Shown here piece by piece: positions 26,567 through 34,188 of a DNA stretch of 64,000 nucleotides. The first letter of the stretch is position 1. Every line of letters starts with the position of its first letter. This DNA is from Hymenobacter sp. DG25B (GTDB lineage Bacteria > Bacteroidota > Bacteroidia > Cytophagales > Hymenobacteraceae). The notes beneath the pieces are model-generated. The model had not been told where the DNA came from. It made no database searches and saw nothing but the letters and a program-made list of their open reading frames with translations. The translations under genes and the position numbers were made by a program. The DNA is taken from assembly GCF_000801315.1 (NCBI RefSeq), contig NZ_CP010054.1, positions 558,001-622,000 of the forward strand, in the 5' to 3' direction.

Positions 26567-27034
26567 CTATGCTATACTTTCCACAATAATGCGGTTTTGT
26601 TCGATGCGTAATACCCGCACTTCGGAGCCGGCTGCCACAAACTCGCCCCGGGTGGTGACTTCGCGGCGGTTATCATCGAAGAGCACGGTACCGGCCGGAC
26701 GCAGGGCAGAAAGTGCGCGGCCCGTGGTACCCGGTTGCACGTCGGGCAGGCGGGCGTCGCGCACGTGGCCGCTATTAATGTCATTTAGCGCTACCCGGGC
26801 GAGGTTTTTGGGCCGTAGCCCAACATACAATAGCAGCCCGGCCACCGCCGCCGATGATGCCAGCAGCACATGCCCGGTGCCGGTGCCCATGTCGCGGTAG
26901 GCAAACCAGATGCCGGCCGCCAGGAGCGCAAAGCCCAGCAAGCCAACCACCGTAGTACCGGGAATAAAGATGACTTCGGCCGCCAGAAAAACCAGACCAA
27001 ACAACAGCAGGAGCGCAATAGTGAGCCAGTCCAT
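26567..27034 (-). CDS. NfeD-family membrane protein
   Basis: 155 residues: two to three hydrophobic segments in the first 80, then a small OB-fold C-terminal domain with GTTGRALSALRPAGTVLFDD, FVAAGSEVRVLRIEQNRIIV, the NfeD1b form. NfeD proteins work with flotillin/stomatin proteins, and floA follows on the same strand. ATG 27034 (MDWLTIALLLL) was chosen; the longer in-frame extension has no membrane or signal features and covers the intergenic region. Confidence 0.88.
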   Translation of the reverse strand: MDWLTIALLLLFGLVFLAAEVIFIPGTTVVGLLGFALLAAGIWFAYRDMGTGTGHVLLASSAAVAGLLLYVGLRPKNLARVALNDINSGHVRDARLPDVQPGTTGRALSALRPAGTVLFDDNRREVTTRGEFVAAGSEVRVLRIEQNRIIVESIA

Positions 27035-27149
27035 GATGAAAAGGAAAATGCAGTAGGGGGAGGGAAGATACGCAGAAAGCTTCGGCAAGCGGCGGAAGGT
27101 GCTTATTTTACTTGTCGTCTGTGTTCTGTTTTGTTTCTCCGCCCTTTTT

Positions 27150-27743
27150 ATGGCAACACCCGCTACCCGTATCAATGCCACGCCGGTGGCTCACCTGCGC
27201 GAGCTGCTGCACCGGGTGTCGGATTTGCAGGCTTCCGACATTGAAGCGCTACTGCGCTGCTGGCACAAGCCGGTGCAGCTGCGGCGCGGAGATTTTCTGA
27301 TTCAGGAAGGCCAGACTGACCACTTCCTGTATTTCATTGACGAAGGCATTCTGCGCATCTTTCTGCCCACGGCGCACGAGGAAATATGCGTGGGCTTTGG
27401 CTATGCCAGTACGCTTATTTGCTCGTTCCCCTCCTTCGTGGAAGGCCGGCCTTCCGCCTACGGTATTCAGGCCCTGAAAGCCTGCCGCCTGCTTGCCATT
27501 TCCCGCACCCATTTGCTGGAACTGATTGAAACGCACCCCAACATTGGGCGCTTCTGGCGCACAGAAATGGAGCGGGCCGTGGTGGGGCGCATTGAGCGGG
27601 AAATAGACCTGCTGCTGCCCGAGCCCCAGCGCCGCCTGGACCGGCTGCGGGCGCGCAGTCCCCACCTGTTCCAGCTGGTGCCGCGCAAGTACATTGCCTC
27701 CTACCTGCGCATGACCCCGGAAACCCTTAGCCGGCTGCGCTAA
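27150..27743 (+). CDS. Crp/Fnr-family transcriptional regulator
   Basis: 197 residues. An N-terminal cyclic-nucleotide-binding-like beta-roll with RRGDFLIQEGQTDHFLYFIDEGILRIFL (split as RRGDFLIQEG and FLYFIDEG) is followed by the dimer helix and a C-terminal helix-turn-helix ending in PRKYIASYLRMTPETLSRLR. The stop codon comes directly at the end of the recognition helix, slightly shorter than usual. No Fe-S cysteine cluster is seen, so it is not a canonical FNR oxygen sensor. An FNR-type palindrome starts 3 bases after the stop. Confidence 0.88.
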   Translation: MATPATRINATPVAHLRELLHRVSDLQASDIEALLRCWHKPVQLRRGDFLIQEGQTDHFLYFIDEGILRIFLPTAHEEICVGFGYASTLICSFPSFVEGRPSAYGIQALKACRLLAISRTHLLELIETHPNIGRFWRTEMERAVVGRIEREIDLLLPEPQRRLDRLRARSPHLFQLVPRKYIASYLRMTPETLSRLR

Positions 27744-27746
27744 ATA

Positions 27747-27760
27747 TTGATTTGCATCAA
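27747..27760. promoter_or_regulatory. FNR/Crp-type operator
   Basis: TTGAT-TTGC-ATCAA is a perfect match to the FNR box TTGATN4ATCAA. It lies between the regulator gene and the DinB gene, 66 bases before the latter's ATG, a position suited to control the DinB gene by the upstream Crp/Fnr protein (inference). Confidence 0.6.
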
Positions 27761-27826
27761 GGTTTTGAGCACTCAGAAGTAGGAAGTTTGAGCTGTCACT
27801 TATCACTCACTTTCATACCCGCCGCT

Positions 27827-28411
27827 ATGAAACCCCAGGCCTTTCTGCAACAGCTTCAGGAGCAGGTGCAAGCCCAGCTCGCTATGCTTCACACAGAGTT
27901 TGAACCACTGGATATCCGCGCGCTGCAATTCAAGCCCACGCCGGCCAGCTGGAGCACGCTGGAGTGCCTGGAGCACCTGAACCGCTACGCTCGCTACTAC
28001 CTCCCGGCCCTGCGCAAGGCGCTGGCCCAGCACCAGCCAGCCTTTAAAACGGAGGCGGAAGTAGGCTTTAGCTGGCTGGGCCGTAAGTCCTACGAAACGG
28101 TGCGGCCGGAAAACCGCAAGCTGCAGAAAACGCTCCGGCACATGAACCCCGCGCAAAGCAACCTGGACCGCAACGTGCTTACGGAGTTTCAGCAGCATCA
28201 GGAAGCCCTATTGCGCCTGCTGGCCCGGGCGGCCCAAACCAACCTCAATCGCAAAGCCATACCCATTGAGTTTTTTCACCTGCTGAAGCTGCGCCTGGGT
28301 GAGGCTTTTTTGTTCGTAATAGCCCACCAGGAACGCCACCTGCAGCAAGCTAAGCGTGCCCACCAGCAGTACCAGGCTCAACCCACCGACGAGCTGCGGC
28401 TGGTGGTATAA
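27827..28411 (+). CDS. DinB-superfamily protein
   Basis: 194-residue four-helix-bundle protein of the DinB/YfiT type, usually a metal-binding thiol-dependent enzyme or stress protein. The expected metal histidines are visible: His in WSTLECLEHLNRY (about residue 50) and in FVIAHQERHLQQ near the C-terminus. ATG 27827 gives the normal N-terminus MKPQAFLQQL. Biological role not known; it sits behind a Crp/Fnr gene and an FNR-type box. Confidence 0.82.
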   Translation: MKPQAFLQQLQEQVQAQLAMLHTEFEPLDIRALQFKPTPASWSTLECLEHLNRYARYYLPALRKALAQHQPAFKTEAEVGFSWLGRKSYETVRPENRKLQKTLRHMNPAQSNLDRNVLTEFQQHQEALLRLLARAAQTNLNRKAIPIEFFHLLKLRLGEAFLFVIAHQERHLQQAKRAHQQYQAQPTDELRLVV

Positions 28412-28428
28412 CCACTGTGCAAAGCAAC

Positions 28429-28465
28429 AAAAAGTCCCGCTGCACGGCGTACAGCGGGACTTTTT
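28429..28465. terminator. Bidirectional terminator between DinB gene and proS
   Basis: 14-bp perfect stem (28429-28442 with 28452-28465), 9-nt loop, A-run and T-run at the base. Convergent genes on both sides. Confidence 0.88.
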
Positions 28466-28518
28466 CAATAGCAAAATAGTGGCCCCAGAGGGCTTCGATT
28501 TACTGAATGAACGGCGAA

Positions 28519-29994
28519 TTAATACGCCTTGGCGAAGTAAGCGCGGCGCTGGCTGGGCTTGCCGGTCAGAATGCAGATGCCTTCCTCGTCGGGCTCGTTC
28601 AGGGCCAGGCACCGGATGGTGGCTTTGGTTTCCTCTTTGATGCGCTCCTCGGTTTCAGAAGTGCCATCGTAGTGGGCCACCACGAAGCCGCCTTTGCCTT
28701 CCAGCACCTGCTTGAACTCCTCGTAGGTGTCTACGCGGGTGGTGAGCGTGTCGCGGAAAGCCAGGGCCTTGCGGTAGATGTTCTGCTGAATATCCTGCAG
28801 CAGCTGGTCGATGCTGGCCACAATGTCGGCCAGGGGCAGGTTCATTTTCTCCTTGGTGTCGCGGCGGGCAATTTCCACGGTGCCGGCGTCCAGGTCGCGC
28901 ATGCCTACGGCCATGCGCACGGGTACGCCTTTCAGCTCCCACTCGGCAAACTTGAAGCCGGGACGCTCGGTGTCGCGGTCATCAATCTTCACGGAAATGC
29001 CGCGGGCAATCAGACCCATCTGAATAGGGCGGATGCGCTCCAGCAGCTCATCCAGCTGGCCGGTTTTGTAGATGGGCACAATAACTACCTGAATGGGAGC
29101 CAGCTTGGGCGGCAGCACCAGGCCTTCGTCATCAGAATGCGCCATTACCAGGGCCCCCATCAGGCGGGTGCTTACACCCCAGCTGGTGCCCCACACGTGC
29201 TCCAATTGGCCCTGCTTGTTGGCAAACTGCACGTCAAACGCCTTGGCAAAATTCTGCCCCAGGAAGTGCGAGGTGCCGGCTTGCAGCGCCTTGCCATCCT
29301 GCATCATGCCTTCAATGCAATACGTTTCCAGGGCGCCGGCAAACCGCTCGTTTTCGGTTTTTACGCCTTTGATAACGGGCAGCGCCAGGTGCTCTTCGGC
29401 AAACTCGGCGTACACATCCAGCATCTGGCGGGTTTCGGCCAGGGCTTCCTCGGCGGTGGCGTGGGCCGTGTGGCCCTCCTGCCACAGGAACTCGGCGGTG
29501 CGCAGAAACAGGCGGGTGCGCATTTCCCAGCGCACTACGTTGGCCCACTGGTTAATGAGCAGGGGCAGGTCGCGGTAGCTCTGGATCCAGCCTTTGTAGG
29601 TGCTCCAAATAATGGCCTCCGAGGTGGGGCGCACAATCAGCTCTTCTTCCAGCTTAGCGTTGGGATCTACGCGCAGCTTGCCGGGGTTGTCGGGGTCGGT
29701 TTGCAGGCGGTAGTGGGTTACTACGGCGCATTCTTTGGCAAAGCCTTCTGCATTTTTCTCCTCGGCTTCAAATAAGCTTTTGGGCACGAACAGCGGGAAG
29801 TAGGCATTCTGGTGGCCGGTGCGCTTGAACATATCGTCCAGGGTGCGCTGCATTTTTTCCCAGATGGCATAGCCGTAGGGCTTGATAACCATGCAGCCGC
29901 GCACGGCCGAATTCTCGGCCAGACCAGCGCGTTTCACCAATTCATTATACCACAGCGAATAATCTTCGCTCCGCTTCGGCAGGCTTTTGCTCAT
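28519..29994 (-). CDS. proS: Prolyl-tRNA synthetase (short, archaeal/eukaryote-like type)
   Basis: 491-residue class II synthetase that charges tRNA-Pro. It lacks the editing insertion of the long bacterial ProS. Visible: the N-terminal [10 protein letters not shown] motif 1 region, RPTSEAIIW, motif 2 [16 protein letters not shown], motif 3 [14 protein letters not shown], and the C-terminal zinc-binding-like domain ending in Tyr. The short type is usual in Bacteroidota. Single gene. Confidence 0.95.
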   Translation of the reverse strand: MSKSLPKRSEDYSLWYNELVKRAGLAENSAVRGCMVIKPYGYAIWEKMQRTLDDMFKRTGHQNAYFPLFVPKSLFEAEEKNAEGFAKECAVVTHYRLQTDPDNPGKLRVDPNAKLEEELIVRPTSEAIIWSTYKGWIQSYRDLPLLINQWANVVRWEMRTRLFLRTAEFLWQEGHTAHATAEEALAETRQMLDVYAEFAEEHLALPVIKGVKTENERFAGALETYCIEGMMQDGKALQAGTSHFLGQNFAKAFDVQFANKQGQLEHVWGTSWGVSTRLMGALVMAHSDDEGLVLPPKLAPIQVVIVPIYKTGQLDELLERIRPIQMGLIARGISVKIDDRDTERPGFKFAEWELKGVPVRMAVGMRDLDAGTVEIARRDTKEKMNLPLADIVASIDQLLQDIQQNIYRKALAFRDTLTTRVDTYEEFKQVLEGKGGFVVAHYDGTSETEERIKEETKATIRCLALNEPDEEGICILTGKPSQRRAYFAKAY

Positions 29995-30188
29995 GATGGG
30001 ACTATCTTTGGGTAGAGTAGGAATAGTTCCACAAACTGGTACAACATTTGTCAGTAGTTTGGGGCACCGTTTCGGGGCGAAATTACGTTATTAAACCGGA
30101 GCATACTGCCCTTGTCTAAAAGTGACAGGCAACCGTTTGCGGTTGTTGGTACTCTTTCCTTTAGTTGACTTCTTGTTGTTGCGCTGTC

Positions 30189-31412
30189 ATGAAAAAATCC
30201 CTCACTACTTTCCTGTCCGCTCTGGCCCTGGTTGCACTGGGAAGCTGTGCGGGCCCGGCGGCTCTCACCACCGAGAGCGACGGGGTATATTATTCCTCCA
30301 AAGACCAAACCACCGCTGACCCCGCCCTGGCGGCCGTGCAGGCCAACCGGGACCTGGAAAACGCGCCTTCCGATCAGTCTTCGACGGCTACGCCGGAGTC
30401 CCGCGCTAACCAGGGGCAGCAGCGGGAGCAGTACAGTGATTCGTACTCCACTTACGATGACGACGAGTACACGTACATGGCCCGTATCCGGCGCTTTCAT
30501 CAGCCCAGCTATTGGTCTTTTGCGCCGGGCTACTATGATTACGCCTACACCAGCTACGCCTACGACCCCTGGTTTTACAACGACTATGCCTATGGTAGCC
30601 GCTACGGCTACTACGACCCCTTCTATGACCCCTTCTTCTATGGTGGTGGCTCCTATGTGAACATCTCCATTGGCTGGGGCTGGCCTTATTCCCGTCGGCA
30701 TTATGGGTACGGCTATGGCTATGGCGGCGGTGGCTATGACTGGGGCTACCGCAACGGGTACCGCAATGGCTACAACAACGGCTATTACAACAACCGCTAC
30801 AACGACTGGGGCCGGGCCTCGCGGGATAACACCTACTACGGCCCGCGCCGCGACCGAAGCAACAACGTAGGCACTGGTAATTCCAGCCCCCGTGGGCGCG
30901 GCGTAATCACCGACCGCCGCGCTATTGATAGCCGGACCAACACCTCGGGCGGAACTTCCATTAGCGTGCCGGCTACGGAAGCGGGGCGCCCCGCTTCTAC
31001 CTCGCCCGCCTCTGAGCGGCGCATTCCGGCCCGGGGCCGCATTGAGGAGCGCAACGCCGATGGCGGGATCCGGGGTAGCGTGAGCGACCCGGCTTCGCGG
31101 CCCGGCCGCATGCTGGAAAGCCAGCCGCAGGTGCCCGCTTCCAGTCCGGCCCGCGAGGTAGAGGAAACGCCTCGCCCGCAGCCCCGCCGCACGCGCAGCT
31201 TCCCGGCGGGTTCTGAGAGCCGGGAAGAGCGTCCTACCCGGCAGGCAGAGCAGCCCCGGCGGGAGCGTGTCCGGGAGTATACCCCGGAGCGCAGCGAGCA
31301 GCCTTCCCGCTCGTATGAGCGGTCCACTGAGCGCAATAATGCCCCCGCCAGCCGCCCCACGCCTTCCTCCGGTAACAATAACGGCTCGCGTGGCCGTGGC
31401 CGCATTAACTAA
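30189..31412 (+). CDS. Tyr/Gly/Asn-rich lipoprotein with Arg/Pro/Ser-rich tail
   Basis: 407 residues, lipoprotein signal ending LGSCAG (Cys at about 18). Three zones: a Ser/Gln/Asp linker (20-90); a zone of about 130 residues very rich in Tyr, Gly and Asn (repeats such as YGYGYGYGGGG and NGYRNGYNNGYYNN); and a long disordered Arg/Pro/Ser/Glu tail. No enzyme domain. Such proteins may form sticky, low-complexity surface assemblies (inference). TATCTTTG at 30004-30011 could be its -7 element. The OmpP1/FadL-like gene starts 49 bases later. Confidence 0.82.
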   Translation: MKKSLTTFLSALALVALGSCAGPAALTTESDGVYYSSKDQTTADPALAAVQANRDLENAPSDQSSTATPESRANQGQQREQYSDSYSTYDDDEYTYMARIRRFHQPSYWSFAPGYYDYAYTSYAYDPWFYNDYAYGSRYGYYDPFYDPFFYGGGSYVNISIGWGWPYSRRHYGYGYGYGGGGYDWGYRNGYRNGYNNGYYNNRYNDWGRASRDNTYYGPRRDRSNNVGTGNSSPRGRGVITDRRAIDSRTNTSGGTSISVPATEAGRPASTSPASERRIPARGRIEERNADGGIRGSVSDPASRPGRMLESQPQVPASSPAREVEETPRPQPRRTRSFPAGSESREERPTRQAEQPRRERVREYTPERSEQPSRSYERSTERNNAPASRPTPSSGNNNGSRGRGRIN

Positions 31413-31460
31413 GTGCCGCCAAACCTTGTGCGCATTCGTTCTGCTTCCTCCCTTCTCCGT

Positions 31461-33002
31461 ATGAAAACCCTTCCGTTCTGGCTTGGCCTGGCTTGTCTGG
31501 GCCTCGCCCTCCCTTCTGTTGCCCAAACCGATGCTGACGCGCTGCGCTATTCCTGGCAGCAGTTTGGCGGCACGGCCCGCACCCAGGCTATTGGTGGCGC
31601 TACCACCGCCGTGGGCGCCGATTTAGGCGTGCTGAGCACTAACCCGGCCGGGCTGGGGCTGTACCGGCAGTCGGAGTTCAGCTTTACGCCCGGGCTGGGC
31701 TTTTCCAATACTACTACCTCCGGCGTAGGCAGCCCGCTGGATAACAACCGCAGCAGCCTGCACATTGGCAGCGTGGGCGCGGTGTTTACCAACCGCCGGG
31801 CCGATAATGATAACACCTCGGACTGGCGCGGAAGCAGCTTTGCTATTGGCGCCACGCGCATCAACGATTTCAATTCCCGCTTTCATTACAAAGGGAATGT
31901 AAGTGATGGGCAAACTTTCTTCGAGTATTTGCGTGAATCGCCGGCTACGCAGGATGATCTGGACGCGGAATACGGGGTGAACGGGGACAACATTACCACG
32001 CTGGACGGACTGGGCTATGGCGCTTATCTAACCAACGTAGGGCAGGACAATACCGGCCGGGACTACGTGTACACCATCAACCGCTCGGAGCCGGTTAGCA
32101 TTGATGAAACGATTTCCACCACGGGCTCGCAAACGCAGTACGACTTCGGCTACGGTGCCAGCTACCGGGACAAGGTGTATCTGGGCGCCAGCCTGGGCGT
32201 GGTGCGCACCCGGTATAATCTGCTGCGCGAATACAGTGAAGCGGAGGATGATGTGAACACTGCCTTCACCTCTTTGCTGCTGCGCGATGAGGTGAACACC
32301 ACCGGTACCGGCCTTAATGTGCGGGCCGGGGTTATTTACCGGGCCAGCGACCAGCTGCGCCTCGGCGCTTCGGTGCAGACGCCCACCTTTAGTAGCCTCA
32401 CCGAAACCTACAAAACCTCGCTCAGTACCAACTTCTCCGGCCTGCAGATTACCAATTCCGACGGCACCACCAGCACCATTAACGACGCCATGGCCGTAAC
32501 GCGGCCCGGCGAGTCCAGCTACACGCTCACCTCGCCCTTCCGGGCCAATGTGGGTGGGGCGCTGGTAGTGGGTAAAAACGGTTTTGTTTCTGCGGATGTG
32601 GAGTACGTGAACTACGGCCGGGCCCGCCTGCACGCCGACAATGAGAATAACACCGATGACGAGGCTTACTTCGACGAGCAAAACCAGGCCGTAGCTGATA
32701 AATATAAATCGGCCGTAAACGTGCGCCTGGGCGGCGAGCTGCGGGCGGATATCTTCCGCTTCCGACTGGGCTACGCCCTCTACGGCGACCCATTCAAATC
32801 CAATGAGGTAGATCGCTCCCGCGCTTATTATACCGGCGGGGTAGGCCTGCGCCAGAAGAATACGTTCCTCGATTTGTCGGGGGTGTATACTACCGGTACT
32901 TCAAAGTACACGCCGTTTACCTTGGCGAACAACCAGCAGCCCCTGCTGAATATTGATGAGAACCGCTTTACCACGAGCTTCACGATTGGCAAGCTCTTTT
33001 AA
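31461..33002 (+). CDS. OmpP1/FadL-like outer-membrane beta-barrel protein
   Basis: 513 residues with signal peptide (ending SVAQ at about 21). The N-terminal GTARTQAIGGATTAVGAD and LSTNPAGLGLYR are hallmarks of the OmpP1/FadL/PorV-like barrel group. The rest shows alternating beta-strand pattern, and the last residues TSFTIGKLF end in Phe as in barrels inserted by the Bam complex. Probably a hydrophobic-compound channel or T9SS-related barrel; the exact function is open. ATG 31461 gives the signal peptide. Confidence 0.83.
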   Translation: MKTLPFWLGLACLGLALPSVAQTDADALRYSWQQFGGTARTQAIGGATTAVGADLGVLSTNPAGLGLYRQSEFSFTPGLGFSNTTTSGVGSPLDNNRSSLHIGSVGAVFTNRRADNDNTSDWRGSSFAIGATRINDFNSRFHYKGNVSDGQTFFEYLRESPATQDDLDAEYGVNGDNITTLDGLGYGAYLTNVGQDNTGRDYVYTINRSEPVSIDETISTTGSQTQYDFGYGASYRDKVYLGASLGVVRTRYNLLREYSEAEDDVNTAFTSLLLRDEVNTTGTGLNVRAGVIYRASDQLRLGASVQTPTFSSLTETYKTSLSTNFSGLQITNSDGTTSTINDAMAVTRPGESSYTLTSPFRANVGGALVVGKNGFVSADVEYVNYGRARLHADNENNTDDEAYFDEQNQAVADKYKSAVNVRLGGELRADIFRFRLGYALYGDPFKSNEVDRSRAYYTGGVGLRQKNTFLDLSGVYTTGTSKYTPFTLANNQQPLLNIDENRFTTSFTIGKLF

Positions 33003-33020
33003 ACCGGCTGACCAGCAAAC

Positions 33021-33061
33021 ATAAAAAGAGCCGGCACCCTTAGGGTGCCGGCTCTTTTTAT
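33021..33061. terminator. Bidirectional terminator
   Basis: Near-perfect palindrome ATAAAAAGAGCCGGCACCC and its complement, centred at 33041. A- and T-runs at both ends; lies between convergent genes. Confidence 0.88.
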
Positions 33062-33079
33062 GTATTGATGCTGCTGTAG

Positions 33080-34015
33080 TTATTCTTTGTCAACTCTTAC
33101 CTGCAGCGTAGCCCGGGGAAAAGCGGTGGTGTTAGTGACATCTTCCACATAAATAGCTCCGGTGCGCCCGGTGGCCGTCTGGAAAACCAGTACTTTCTCT
33201 TTCACCAGCGGGCCGGAGCGGGTGGGCGTAGCGCCGACCTTTGCACTATCATACAGCGCTACCAGATCAGTGGCCTTAGTAAGCGCGGTAAATTGTGCTT
33301 GCGTGAGGCTGGTCTGCCGGATAGTGGTAGCGTTGCGGGTGGGCCAGGTCGTTATATTCAGAAACGGGGCCGCCGCCGCTACAGTGGCATCCGTAGGGGA
33401 AGCCAGCTCTATTCCGCCGGCATTTGAAGGCAGGGCAATCAGATCCACCTGCTGCTGGGCGGCCGGGTTGGCGCGCACGGTAAAGCCCGGGAATACCAGG
33501 CCCTGTCGGGCATTGAGGGTACTACGGCTGCTGGTGCGGCGCGCGGCCTCCAGCAATACCTTGTAGGGGTGGTAGGGCTTCAGCGAGTCGGCATTGCGCA
33601 CCGTGAGCAGGTAGGAGCGGGAAACAGCTTTGCCATCCGCATTGGTGAGGGTGTGTTTCCACCGCTCGTAGCCGGAGGTGGTGCGGGCGCCAAACGTGAG
33701 CTGATAGTTGAAGTTGGGGCTGCTGAAGGTGGTATCGAAATAAACCAGCTGCGGAAGCTGCTTCTCCTTGTTTTCCTCTTTGGGGGTGTAATCTACGGTA
33801 ATGGTGTAGTGCTGCAGCAGTGGGTCGTCGGTATGGCGCAGGTCGCCGGTTACACGCGTGGTCAGCGTATCGCCGGGGGTGGTGAGCAGCCGGTCGTTGG
33901 AGGTGAAGCGCGAGGAGCCCACGAAATTAAAGCGCGGTTCGGAGCCGGGCTCCGAAGTGCAGGCCGCCAGGCCGCTCAGAACCAACAGGCCAATAATGGA
34001 TAGACGAAGAGCCAT
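33080..34015 (-). CDS. Hypothetical lipoprotein
   Basis: 311 residues: signal and lipobox (LSGLAACTS, Cys at about 19), then a beta-rich domain with no motif I recognise. It contains SYLLTVRNADSLKPYHPYKV and GRTGAIYVEDVTN. The Cys/Ser lipid anchor places it in the periplasm or outer membrane. ATG 34015 is chosen because it starts the signal peptide. Divergent from the DPP-IV gene. No function proposed. Confidence 0.75.
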   Translation of the reverse strand: MALRLSIIGLLVLSGLAACTSEPGSEPRFNFVGSSRFTSNDRLLTTPGDTLTTRVTGDLRHTDDPLLQHYTITVDYTPKEENKEKQLPQLVYFDTTFSSPNFNYQLTFGARTTSGYERWKHTLTNADGKAVSRSYLLTVRNADSLKPYHPYKVLLEAARRTSSRSTLNARQGLVFPGFTVRANPAAQQQVDLIALPSNAGGIELASPTDATVAAAAPFLNITTWPTRNATTIRQTSLTQAQFTALTKATDLVALYDSAKVGATPTRSGPLVKEKVLVFQTATGRTGAIYVEDVTNTTAFPRATLQVRVDKE

Positions 34016-34188
34016 AGAAAACAAAGGTGGGAAGAACGCGGCAAAGTCAGAATACACTAGTCAAGCAACCTTTACGGCCGCGCCCCGACTTTCCGCCGCC
34101 GGCGGGCCCATTCCCGGGTAGGCGCACTTCTTTCGCGGAGGGCGTGTTATCTTTAACGTCAGTATCCCCGCCGAAATTTTTCCACTCT

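Noticed and set aside
30051..31526. 491-residue minus-strand frame rich in Val/Ala/Ile
   Set aside because: It is the complement of the Tyr/Gly-rich repeats and has no start context; the plus frame has a clean lipoprotein signal.
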